Origin: an uncultured Eudoraea sp.
Lineage (GTDB): Bacteria > Bacteroidota > Bacteroidia > Flavobacteriales > Flavobacteriaceae
Assembly: GCF_947258525.1 (NCBI RefSeq)
Contig: NZ_CAMYIP010000181.1
Coordinates: 1,400-39,263 of the forward strand
Length of the DNA: 37,864 nt
Direction: 5' to 3'
How positions within the stretch are numbered: the first letter of the stretch is position 1; each line of letters opens with the position of its first letter. Under the pieces are notes generated by a model that ran no database searches, was not told the DNA's origin, and worked only from the letters and a program-made list of their open reading frames with translations. A program made the position numbers and the translations under genes. Of this stretch, positions 1 through 8,863 are shown in pieces.

Positions 1-692
1 ATGGTAAATTCATTTCCCCCATAATTCCACAAAAATGCTTTATCAATAACCTTAATACCATTTATGTAATTATAAGGTTCCAGGGCTATGGTATCCCTTT
101 CAAAATCCCTGTTTTCCCTGTAATCATATATCCGCACCGCAGTAAATTCATTATCTGACGTATTAAAACCTTCATCAAAAACTCCTAAAATAGCCTCATT
201 TAAGTTGATATATCGATTTCCTTTTTTTTGATATTCCCGGTAATACCCCACTGTTGAAAATGATTTCATTGGGTAATTTCCGGGAATTGCTGCAATAGAC
301 TTTTTAACAATCTCAAAGGCAGTAAGTTTTCTTCTTTTCTTAGCTGCAACAGTAACTTCCTGAAGCTCTATTGCTTTAGGTAAGAGCATTATTAGGTTTA
401 TTTGATCAGAAGCTAACGCTGATATAAAGATCTTTTGTGCACCAAAGCCCATTGAACTAATCTCGAGTATTTCGCCTATTTCTTTAAATTTTAAAGGTAT
501 TACGAATCCACCATCATCATTGGAAATCACACCTACTGCCTTATTCAGTATCCGTATCGTGGCAAAAGGGATAGGTTCTTTAGTTTTAGCATCTATAACT
601 TTCCCATAGAGAAACTCTGACTGTTGAGCCCAACAAACGTTGCCAATATGGCCAGCAACTATAAAAAAGAAAAGTAATATTCTTAACCTCAT
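1..692 (-). CDS. Carboxypeptidase regulatory-like domain surface protein (3' end beyond window)
   Basis: About 230 residues are readable from the ATG at 692 to the window edge, with no stop. The protein starts with a signal peptide (MRLRILLFFF, cleavage probably after VCWA). A carboxypeptidase regulatory-like fold follows at about residues 25-110 (GKVIDAKTKEPIPFATI, then a LQEVTVAAKK stretch), as in Bacteroidota outer-membrane and surface proteins. The rest (FSTVGYYREYQKKGNRYINL) matches the general type of long proteins with this N-terminal domain, whose function is mostly unknown. The start lies 31 bp after the stop of the displaced antiporter tail, so the two genes are probably co-transcribed. 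The family role is inferred; the substrate or partner is unknown. Confidence 0.75.
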   Translation of the reverse strand, partial: MRLRILLFFFIVAGHIGNVCWAQQSEFLYGKVIDAKTKEPIPFATIRILNKAVGVISNDDGGFVIPLKFKEIGEILEISSMGFGAQKIFISALASDQINLIMLLPKAIELQEVTVAAKKRRKLTAFEIVKKSIAAIPGNYPMKSFSTVGYYREYQKKGNRYINLNEAILGVFDEGFNTSDNEFTAVRIYDYRENRDFERDTIALEPYNYINGIKVIDKAFLWNYGGNEFT

Positions 693-722
693 GTAAATTA
701 ATTCTCCAAATATATAGCGCCC

Positions 723-819
723 TTAGAACAAAGTAAAATACAAAAACAGCGAATAAAAAGATAACAATATCAGGCCATCGCGCCAGCCAAGTCGCAGGCC
801 TTTGGGGAAGAATACCAAA
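723..819 (-). pseudogene. Out-of-frame last transmembrane segment of the antiporter
   Basis: Read in the frame ending at the TAA at 725-723, this stretch encodes FFPKGLRLGWRDG followed by a hydrophobic run (LILLSFYSLFLYFTLF). This is the usual end of YrbG-type antiporters, where a short basic loop precedes a last helix. It joins the upstream frame if one T is added to the CTTTGG run at about 816-821. The repaired protein would be about 309 residues, close to the family norm. Confidence 0.7.
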
Positions 820-1651
820 GGAAGAAAATGCCAAGCATCCACCATATATCACTATTGAGAAGACCCTGATCTATGACATAAATTGGTGATATCATTGACG
901 TAATACCTAAAACTGCGAGCAAATTAAAAATGTTAGATCCTATTAAGTTTCCTACGGAAATTGCTTTTTCTTTTTTAAGTATGGCAATTATAGAAGCAGC
1001 CAGCTCAGGGATACTTGTACCTACCGAGACCACAGTTATCCCGATAACTCGTTCACTTACCTCATAAAAAGTAGCCATCCCTACAGCACCTTTTACGAGC
1101 AACTCTGCCCCTCCCCAGAGTGCGAAACCGCCTAATCCCATGAAAAGTACAGCCTTGTATAGCGGTAATGGTTTGTCATCCAAATGGACGTCATCTACGA
1201 CCGCTGTTTTCTGAAAGCGAAGCAAAAAAACCAAAAACAGAAAAAGAAAGAGCACCATAATTCCCCCTTCATAGGGGTCAAGAATTCCATCAAAATATAT
1301 AAAACCAAAAAACAAAAGCGATGCCGCCATCATTACAGGCCAGTCTGTTGTATAAAAAGCTTTCCGAACATCAATACTTCCTAATAAAATAATAATAGCC
1401 AGTATCAGGCTGAGATTGGCAATATTGGATCCTACAACATTACTAAGTGCCAGATCGGGAAAACCATCTAATGCTGCATTTATGCTTACTATAAGTTCCG
1501 GTGCAGAAGTTGCAAAGGAGACTATGGTCATGCCAATAATAATTCTGGATATGTTTAGTCTCAAAGAAAAGGACACAGCCGACTTTAGCAACCAGTTACC
1601 ACCTAATATTAATAAAGTCAAACCAATTGCAATAAACAATAAATTGAGCAT
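770..1651 (-). CDS. Calcium/sodium antiporter (CaCA family), C-terminus frameshifted
   Basis: Inner-membrane antiporter of the YrbG/CaxA type, exchanging Ca2+ for Na+. The two inverted alpha-repeats are visible: SFATSAPELIVSINAAL with VVGSNIANLSLIL in the first half, and VGTSIPELAASIIAI with LIGSNIFNLLAVLG in the second. Both carry the conserved Glu and the GSN motif. The reading frame ends as WYSSPKACDLAGAMA, which does not look like a membrane segment. A neighbouring frame continues with LVFFPKGLRLGWRDG and a hydrophobic helix to a stop at 723-725, the expected last segment. A single T missing near 817-819 explains this. The 293-residue product would lack the final helix. The cause may be a real mutation or a sequencing error. 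Confidence 0.85.
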   Translation of the reverse strand: MLNLLFIAIGLTLLILGGNWLLKSAVSFSLRLNISRIIIGMTIVSFATSAPELIVSINAALDGFPDLALSNVVGSNIANLSLILAIIILLGSIDVRKAFYTTDWPVMMAASLLFFGFIYFDGILDPYEGGIMVLFLFLFLVFLLRFQKTAVVDDVHLDDKPLPLYKAVLFMGLGGFALWGGAELLVKGAVGMATFYEVSERVIGITVVSVGTSIPELAASIIAILKKEKAISVGNLIGSNIFNLLAVLGITSMISPIYVIDQGLLNSDIWWMLGIFFLWYSSPKACDLAGAMA

Positions 1652-1806
1652 GCGAAAGCTTTTGGCAAATATAGCAGAATTAGGTGGGGAACCGCGAGAG
1701 GTATATCATTAATATAATTACCTCTTTTTGGATGAATATAATAGCTGTTAAACCCTGGGTGAAAAGATGAGATATTTAATTGTCAATTGTATAAAAACTT
1801 AAAAAT

Positions 1807-1842
1807 TAGTTAAATAACTATAAATATAGTTGTATAACTATA
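1807..1842. promoter_or_regulatory. Operator array upstream of the BlaI-like repressor
   Basis: Four alternating half-sites lie side by side: TAGTTA (1807-1812), TAACTATA (1815-1822), TATAGTT (1825-1831) and AACTATA (1836-1842). Neighbouring half-sites form perfect dyads with spacers of 2, 2 and 4 bases. BlaI/MecI repressors bind dyads with short AT-rich cores near their own promoters, so autoregulation is likely. The last two half-sites overlap the -33 element of the promoter. Confidence 0.65.
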
Positions 1843-1860
1843 TTATTAGTAATATGTTTG
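1830..1860 (+). promoter_or_regulatory. Bacteroidota-type promoter of blaI-blaR1-like operon
   Basis: TTG at 1830-1832, then 20 bases, then TATGTTTG at 1853-1860, matching the TAnnTTTG -7 consensus of Bacteroidota sigma factor. Transcription would start near 1865. This excludes the in-frame TTG at 1858 as the translation start of the repressor and supports the ATG at 1879. Confidence 0.6.
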
Positions 1861-1878
1861 ATTAAAATTAACTTTATC

Positions 1879-2238
1879 ATGCAGAGACTTACCAATAAAG
1901 AGGAGGAAATAATGAAAATTCTCTGGAAATTAGAAAAGGCATTTGTTAAGGAAATCAGGGCTGAATTAAAAGGCGACAAGCCTCATTACAATACCTTATC
2001 TACCATTGTACGTAATTTGGAAGACAAAAAATACGTTGCCCACGAAGCATTCGGGAATACACACAGATATTACCCATTGGTTACCAAAGATGCCTACAGA
2101 AAGCGCTTTATCTCTAACACCATTGCTGATTATTACGACAATTCATATAAAAGTATGGTATCATTTTTTGCAAAGGAGCAAAAGATATCCATTGAAGAAC
2201 TCAGGGAAATTATACAACTAATTGAAAAAGAAAAATAG
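1879..2238 (+). CDS. BlaI/MecI-family transcriptional repressor
   Basis: A 119-residue winged-helix protein of the BlaI/MecI/CopY family. The N-terminal half (MQRLTNKEEEIMKILWKLE, then FVKEIRAEL and YNTLSTIVRNLEDKKYV) is the typical DNA-binding domain. The C-terminal part (FFAKEQKISIEELREIIQLI) is the dimerisation helix that an activated partner protease removes in the Bla/Mec systems. The ATG at 1879 is chosen because the upstream TTG sits inside the -7 promoter box. The stop directly abuts the start of the M56 protease gene at 2239, the standard repressor/sensor-protease pairing. An operator array precedes the gene. No beta-lactamase lies nearby, so the regulon is unknown. Confidence 0.88.
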   Translation: MQRLTNKEEEIMKILWKLEKAFVKEIRAELKGDKPHYNTLSTIVRNLEDKKYVAHEAFGNTHRYYPLVTKDAYRKRFISNTIADYYDNSYKSMVSFFAKEQKISIEELREIIQLIEKEK

Positions 2239-3921
2239 ATGGAAGCATTGATGATTTACCTTTTAAAAGCTTCAGGAATACTCATGCTGTTTTATTTAGT
2301 TTACCAGGTTTTTCTAAAAAAAGAAACCTTTTTTCTTGTAAACCGACATTTTCTACTCATCGGGGTAATTGCTGCTTTTGTCTGCCCTTTTATCATAATT
2401 GAAACATATGTAGAAATCGCTGCAATGCCCTTAGCTGCATCTAATTCCCTTCTTGCAAATTCTTCCATTGAAATGAGTACGTTTTCATTCAATTGGCTGG
2501 ATTTAATTTATACACTGTATGGCATTGGAATAAGCATGCTTGGGCTTAAGTTTATATTTCAACTACTGGCAATCCGGAAAGTGATTCGTACTAACAAAAC
2601 CATCAAAATGGATAGCTACGTTTACGTGGAAAAGGACAAGGATATTGCTCCTTTTTCATTTTTCAGGTATATTTTTTATAACCCGAATAAATTCAATCCC
2701 CTGGAGCTCGAAGCAATTTTAAAGCACGAACATGCGCATAGTACTCAAAAACACTCAATAGACCTGCTAATAGCCCATCTGGTTACCATTGTGATGTGGG
2801 CAAATCCCTTTAGCTGGCTCTATAAGAAAAATATTGAGCAAAATCTCGAATATTTGGCTGACGAAACCGCCATTCAAAACGTTCCATCAGACAGGGCATA
2901 CAAATACGCTTTGTTAAAAGTATCTGGAAATCAATTTTTTACACCAATCACCAATAATTTTTACAGTTCATTAATCAAAAAACGAATAGTCATGTTACAC
3001 AAATCAAAATCACACAAAAGAAACTTATTTAAAATGGCACTAATCCTGCCGGCCTTGGCAATTTTCCTATTAAGTTTTAACACAAAGACAATCTACGTAC
3101 CTAAGGCGGAAACAAACGCCGGGGCTGCCTTCACAACAGCAGATGATCAGAAAACCTTTAAGATCCTTATAAATAAGGATACCACAAATGAAGAATTGGA
3201 GGAACTTAAAAAAGATCTATCTGACAAGGGAATAGATTTCTCTTACACAGCAGTGCGAAATGAGAATAAAAAGATAATTGAACTGGAAATTGACATGCGG
3301 TCCAAAAGCAAAGACGGGAAAAAATTCAGAGGTTCCTCTTCCTTCGACAATGAAGGAAAACCCATCGATCCCATTACTATTGTATATGATGAAGATAGCA
3401 ACTCCTTTTTTATGGGTGATAATAAGTCAAAGCATAAGGTTATACATAAAGAAACTGATATTAATACCTGGGTGTACAGCGATAGTGATGAGCACAAGCA
3501 TATTAAAATAAAAATTGATGGGGATGAAGAAATATTTATTGTTAATGGCAAAGAAGTTTCTCCACAAGTTTTTGAAGAAATGGAGGAAGAAGGCAAATTC
3601 CACGGCAAACATATAAGAATAGAAAAAAAAGGTACAGCTGGAAGTAATTCCAATGTTTTCATAGTAAAGGATACAGATGATGAAAATGATATTGAAATAA
3701 TTAGCGAAGATAGCAGCAGCTTTTTCTTTATTGATACTGATGATGATGAAGATCAACTTTATCTGATTGATGGAAAAGAAAGTAGCAAAGAAGAGGTCAA
3801 ATCTTTATCTCCAGATGAGATTGAGACCATAAATGTTTACAAAGGTGATAAGGCTGTTGAAAAGTATGGTGAAAAAGCAAAAGATGGTGTAATAGAAGTC
3901 AAAACCAAAAAAGGGAATTAG
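2239..3921 (+). CDS. BlaR1/MecR1-like M56 family metallopeptidase with TonB-plug-like tail
   Basis: Membrane sensor protease of 560 residues, translated directly after the repressor. Hydrophobic segments lie near residues 5-25, 38-60 and 85-110, with another at about 265-282. The zinc motif HEHAH is at residues 163-167, and a second conserved Glu is likely in NLEYLADETA. In this family the signal triggers cleavage of the BlaI partner. In place of a penicillin-binding sensor domain it has a long acidic, Asp/Glu/Ser-rich periplasmic region with repeated FIVNGKEVS and YLIDGKESS motifs. Its end (ETINVYKGDKAVEKYGEKA, then GVIEVKTKK) resembles the plug motif of TonB-dependent receptors. Such tails occur in Bacteroidota M56 proteins. 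The ligand is unknown. Confidence 0.88.
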   Translation: MEALMIYLLKASGILMLFYLVYQVFLKKETFFLVNRHFLLIGVIAAFVCPFIIIETYVEIAAMPLAASNSLLANSSIEMSTFSFNWLDLIYTLYGIGISMLGLKFIFQLLAIRKVIRTNKTIKMDSYVYVEKDKDIAPFSFFRYIFYNPNKFNPLELEAILKHEHAHSTQKHSIDLLIAHLVTIVMWANPFSWLYKKNIEQNLEYLADETAIQNVPSDRAYKYALLKVSGNQFFTPITNNFYSSLIKKRIVMLHKSKSHKRNLFKMALILPALAIFLLSFNTKTIYVPKAETNAGAAFTTADDQKTFKILINKDTTNEELEELKKDLSDKGIDFSYTAVRNENKKIIELEIDMRSKSKDGKKFRGSSSFDNEGKPIDPITIVYDEDSNSFFMGDNKSKHKVIHKETDINTWVYSDSDEHKHIKIKIDGDEEIFIVNGKEVSPQVFEEMEEEGKFHGKHIRIEKKGTAGSNSNVFIVKDTDDENDIEIISEDSSSFFFIDTDDDEDQLYLIDGKESSKEEVKSLSPDEIETINVYKGDKAVEKYGEKAKDGVIEVKTKKGN

Positions 3922-3958
3922 GATAATAAGTGATCTAAGTTAGATTTTTACAGTATTC

Positions 3959-3992
3959 AAATACCGGTCATAAATTGCACCGGTATTTTTTT
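3959..3992 (+). terminator. Rho-independent terminator of the blaI-blaR1-like operon
   Basis: AATACCGGT pairs with ACCGGTATT (9 bp) around a 10-base loop and is followed by a run of seven T. It lies about 40 bp after the stop of the M56 gene. Confidence 0.85.
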
Positions 3993-4387
3993 GTTGTACA
4001 ACGGTTTAGTCGAAAAAGGTGTTTTTTAGCTATTATATCCCCTTGTAATTCAAAAAAAGCTCAAAATACCGCCTACAAATGTTACAATTTGTAACAATAT
4101 TGAACAAATTAAGCTTCGATTTAAAATTAGTTGCAAGGAGTATGTTTTTAATTAGCAATATGAACCATCTTTTTACTTACAATAGTGTATGTAATTGCAT
4201 TATTTCTCCATGATTATTTTGGTAAGACGGCAAGGATTCCCATATCTTCGAAACATAATTAATAAAAAGAAATATTTTTTAACCATATAAAGTCTAAGTA
4301 ATGATCACAATTGCCAAAATCATAATTTTTGTATTGGTATCCCTGATACTGATAATAACCTAAACAGAAATAGAGCAATGTATATAC
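3993..4387. other. Gene-poor intergenic stretch
   Basis: About 400 AT-rich bases hold no recognisable gene. The only notable items are a perfect 17-bp dyad at 4080-4096 and a 20-codon hydrophobic open frame at 4301-4363 (starts MITIAKIIIF). The latter could be a tiny membrane peptide or chance. Confidence 0.5.
4080..4096. promoter_or_regulatory. Operator-like perfect dyad
   Basis: TGTTACAA-T-TTGTAACA is an 8-bp perfect inverted repeat around one base. Its TTACA/TGTAA core resembles operators of the BlaI/MecI class, but no gene start lies close. Binding factor and target are unknown. Confidence 0.35.
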
Positions 4388-4416
4388 AATGAACGCTGAT
4401 GGCGTTCATTTGTGTT
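4388..4416 (+). terminator. Hairpin with T-rich tail, possible terminator
   Basis: AATGAACGC (4388-4396) pairs with GCGTTCATT (4402-4410) around TGATG, followed by TGTGTTTT. No recognised gene ends just upstream, so it may end an unannotated small RNA or the tiny ORF at 4301-4363, or act on the opposite strand. Confidence 0.4.
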
Positions 4417-4437
4417 TTATATAAGATACTATATTTG
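4409..4437 (+). promoter_or_regulatory. Promoter of the 53-residue conserved protein
   Basis: TTTG (4409-4412), 17 bases, then TATATTTG (4430-4437), a full match to the Bacteroidota -7 box. It ends only four bases before the ATG at 4442, so the transcript would be leaderless or nearly so. Confidence 0.55.
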
Positions 4438-4441
4438 TATT

Positions 4442-4603
4442 ATGCTAAACCTAAAAAAAACGTTGTTTAAGCTTCTTGCCAGGATCAATAAACTAGTGTT
4501 GCCTTCCTTTACAAAAAAGAGACTAGACCTTTCTAAAGCATCTAAGTACCAATTGGCCATTATTGGCTGGCGATATTATATTACTATCAACGCGTTGGAT
4601 TAA
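4442..4603 (+). CDS. Conserved 53-residue flavobacterial protein
   Basis: Small basic protein beginning MLNLKKTLFKLLARINK and ending AIIGWRYYITINALD. From memory, very similar short proteins (LPSFTKKRLDLSKASKYQLA core, GWR.Y.T.N.LD end) are widespread in Flavobacteriaceae and often carry the label SsrA-binding protein. It is far shorter than SmpB and lacks that fold, so I regard the label as doubtful. There is no signal peptide, and the N-terminal third is amphipathic. A consensus promoter box lies just before the ATG. Its last four bases overlap the end of apt on the other strand. Function is unknown. Confidence 0.7.
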   Translation: MLNLKKTLFKLLARINKLVLPSFTKKRLDLSKASKYQLAIIGWRYYITINALD

Positions 4604-5112
4604 TAACTTACCAGAGATTTTACAGCGTAACCTTTTAGTTTCGCTGCTCCATTCAAGCTCAACAGCTCTAGTAAGAAATTACATTGCAATACTTTTCCTC
4701 CTAATGCTTCTACCAATTCACAAGTGGCTTTTGCAGTCCCTCCTGTAGCCAGAACATCATCATGAATAATTACATTTTCGCCAGGATTAATGCTGTCTTC
4801 ATGCATTTCCAGTGTATCTTTCCCGTACTCCAAGGCATAGGTCCTGCTGATCTTATCTGAAGGCAATTTTCCTGCCTTACGCACAGGAACAAATCCGGCA
4901 TTTAATTTTGAAGCAAGGATTGGGGCAAAGAAAAAACCCCTGCTTTCCATTCCTACGACCTTATCTACTTTCACATCGCCAATCATTCTTAACATAGCAT
5001 CAGCCGCTGCCTGCAGTGCTTTTGCATCTTTTAAAAGGGGTGTAATATCCTTGAATGTCACATCTTTCTCAGGAAAATCGTGAATATCTCTGATGTAATT
5101 TTTAAAATCCAT
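4600..5112 (-). CDS. apt: Adenine phosphoribosyltransferase
   Basis: Cytoplasmic purine-salvage enzyme converting adenine plus PRPP to AMP and pyrophosphate. At 170 residues it has the usual length. The PRPP-binding loop VIIHDDVLATGGTAKA lies at about residues 114-129. The family N-terminus (IRDIHDFPEKDVTFKDITPLL) and the VVGMESRGFFFAPILA segment with the flexible loop after it (VPVRKAGKLP) are intact. It is convergent with the 53-residue gene (4-bp overlap) and divergent from the tRNA-Arg gene. A 56-bp tandem duplication lies between their starts. Confidence 0.96.
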   Translation of the reverse strand: MDFKNYIRDIHDFPEKDVTFKDITPLLKDAKALQAAADAMLRMIGDVKVDKVVGMESRGFFFAPILASKLNAGFVPVRKAGKLPSDKISRTYALEYGKDTLEMHEDSINPGENVIIHDDVLATGGTAKATCELVEALGGKVLQCNFLLELLSLNGAAKLKGYAVKSLVSY

Positions 5113-5131
5113 TTATTATGCAGCTTGTTAT

Positions 5132-5162
5132 TTTGCCCTAAATGTAAAAAGAAATATATTTG
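5132..5162 (+). promoter_or_regulatory. tRNA-Arg promoter, original copy
   Basis: TTTG (5132-5135), 19 bases, then TATATTTG (5155-5162): a complete Bacteroidota promoter. The duplicated downstream copy keeps only the TATATTTG box (5211-5218) and has no TTTG at the right distance. Confidence 0.65.
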
Positions 5163-5260
5163 CAGCCCCATTGGGGAACATATTAATAAGGCCTCGTAGC
5201 ATAAAAGAAATATATTTGCAGCCCCATTGGGGAACATATTAATAAGGCCTCGTAGCATAA
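5147..5260 (+). repeat. 56-bp tandem duplication of tRNA promoter and 5' end
   Basis: Bases 5147-5204 are repeated exactly at 5203-5260 (period 56). Each copy holds the TATATTTG box, a CCCC-ATT-GGGG hairpin and the first 15 bases of the tRNA (GGCCTCGTAGCATAA). The first copy therefore leaves a truncated tRNA 5' end at 5190-5204. Confidence 0.9.
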
Positions 5261-5319
5261 TTGAATAATGCACTTGATTACGGCTCAAGAGATTACAGGT
5301 TTGAATCCTGTCGAGGTCA
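5246..5319 (+). tRNA. tRNA-Arg (anticodon ACG)
   Basis: A full cloverleaf can be drawn. Acceptor GGCCTCG pairs with CGAGGTC with one G-U pair; D stem GCAT pairs with ATGC; anticodon stem CTTGA pairs with TCAAG around TTACGGC (ACG at 5280-5282); T stem ACAGG pairs with CCTGT around TTTGAAT. The discriminator is A and no CCA is encoded. The usual G19 and C56 are A and T, which could still pair with each other. A strong terminator follows. Confidence 0.88.
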
Positions 5320-5339
5320 CGAATAAATAGTTCGATAAG

Positions 5340-5372
5340 AAAAAACGCCAAGCTTGCTTGAGCGTTTTTTTT
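5340..5372 (+). terminator. Terminator of tRNA-Arg
   Basis: AAAAACGC (5341-5348) pairs with GCGTTTTT (5362-5369), with an inner CAAG/CTTG stem and a run of eight T. Confidence 0.85.
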
Positions 5373-5418
5373 GTTTGAACTATTTTCAAAGCGGAGCTTT
5401 GCAGGACGTGCGTCAGCA

Positions 5419-5435
5419 AATCCTGTCGAGGTCAC
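5419..5435 (+). repeat. Copy of the tRNA-Arg 3' end
   Basis: AATCCTGTCGAGGTCAC is identical to the last part of the tRNA plus one flanking base (5304-5320), 115 bp downstream. Repeated tRNA 3' ends are typical of integration (att) scars. No integrase is present in the 98 bp between. Confidence 0.75.
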
Positions 5436-5470
5436 TTAAAGCAGAAGCAATAGGTTTTTGTTATTCAATC

Positions 5471-5501
5471 AAAAAAGGTGGTCTGTTGTCAGACCACCTT
5501 T
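5471..5501 (-). terminator. Terminator of katG
   Basis: A 12-bp perfect stem AAAGGTGGTCTG/CAGACCACCTTT (5474-5485 with 5490-5501) with loop TTGT. On the minus strand it is followed by a run of T (5476-5471), 38 bp after the katG stop. Confidence 0.85.
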
Positions 5502-5538
5502 ATCTTTTAAATTACTATTATACGAACCTTAGTTGTAC

Positions 5539-8099
<2,561 letters not shown>

Positions 8100-8480
8100 A
8101 TGACTATAAAAAAAGAAATCGCCCTTAAATATTTGGATTACCTGGACAAAGGTGATATTGAGAAAATCATAGAACTATTTAATAAAAATGGCGTCGTTGA
8201 CTCTCCTATTTACGGCATCATGAAGGCTCATGAATTTTACCATAAGTTAAACAATGATACAAATAACTCTGAACTGCTCCTAAAAGGAATTTTTGAGGAC
8301 AATGATTCCAATAAACTGGCACTTTATTTTGGCTATAAATGGACACTGAAAAATAAGGAAGAAGTAGAATTTGACGTTGTTGATATTTTAGAATTTGATT
8401 CGTTAAATACGATTACTAAACTTAAAATTGTTTATGATACTGTCTTAGCCAGAGCATTAGTAAAGCAATTAAAAAAATAA
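8100..8480 (+). CDS. NTF2-like / SnoaL-like protein
   Basis: A 126-residue soluble protein. The N-terminus KKEIALKYLDYLDKGDIEKIIELF, followed by NGVVDSPIYG, is characteristic of the nuclear-transport-factor-2/ketosteroid-isomerase fold. Three short helices and a strand are followed by a pocket-lining Asp/Ser segment, with later beta strands (LALYFGYKWTLKN, EVEFDVVDILEFD). Members include isomerases, hydrolases and many uncharacterised proteins. I cannot assign a substrate. It stands alone between katG and small unknown genes. Confidence 0.7.
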   Translation: MTIKKEIALKYLDYLDKGDIEKIIELFNKNGVVDSPIYGIMKAHEFYHKLNNDTNNSELLLKGIFEDNDSNKLALYFGYKWTLKNKEEVEFDVVDILEFDSLNTITKLKIVYDTVLARALVKQLKK

Positions 8481-8670
8481 TTATTGGTAATTGCACCCTA
8501 ATTTTAATGTTTCACTTGCTTATTAAACGAGTACACCCAAATCTATCGAAAGCTTCAAATCTTCATAAGAAATTGAAGAAGAAACAGATACAGTAAGCAT
8601 TTTATCCATATTTATTAGAATTCAACGGAAATTTTTTGGAGTTGGGCCAGACCAGTCTAATTTTATTTTT

Positions 8671-8766
8671 ATGAGAAGAAAATCTAAAATTATCAACGCT
8701 GTTTTGACCTTTGGTAGTGCTTTCCTACTTTTTATGGCTTTTATGGTAGTTTTCAAGATTATTTAG
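8671..8766 (+). CDS. Possible 31-residue membrane protein
   Basis: Starts MRRKSKIINAV and continues as one hydrophobic helix (LTFGSAFLLFMAFMVVF) ending KII. Basic N-terminus plus one transmembrane segment is the usual form of real small membrane proteins. There is no homology evidence and no clear promoter, so it may be chance. Confidence 0.35.
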   Translation: MRRKSKIINAVLTFGSAFLLFMAFMVVFKII

Positions 8767-8773
8767 AGTCAGC

Positions 8774-8804
8774 TTTAGTCAGATTAATCTGATTTGTATC
8801 TTTG
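8774..8804 (+). promoter_or_regulatory. Promoter of the 97-residue membrane protein
   Basis: TTTA (8774-8777), 19 bases, then TATCTTTG (8797-8804), a full match to TAnnTTTG. The leader to the ATG at 8864 would be about 50 bases. Confidence 0.5.
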
Positions 8805-8863
8805 TTATACCATTCCAGCCCAAATCCATCATAATATAATATTATGAACCTAAAACCTGAAAG

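Larger units (their letters stand above)
8481..8863. other. Intergenic region with a possible small ORF and promoter
   Basis: 383 bases with no recognised family. They hold a 31-codon membrane-type ORF (8671-8766) and a clear promoter (8774-8804) for the next gene. A 28-codon minus-strand frame at 8523-8609 is probably chance. Confidence 0.45.

Noticed and set aside
586-852. 88-residue minus-strand open frame
   Set aside because: It runs across the junction of the antiporter tail and the surface-protein start in the third frame; both real frames explain the sequence better.
1858-1878. TTG start for the BlaI-like gene
   Set aside because: The TTG lies inside the TATGTTTG promoter box, so it would not be in the transcript; the ATG at 1879 fits.
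1858-3921. Beta-lactam resistance operon
   Set aside because: No beta-lactamase or penicillin-binding sensor domain is present; only the regulatory pair is.
5190-5204. A second tRNA gene
   Set aside because: Only the first 15 bases are present; it is the duplicated 5' fragment of the tRNA at 5246.
8523-8609. 28-codon minus-strand frame
   Set aside because: Too short and no promoter, hydrophobic helix or known motif.
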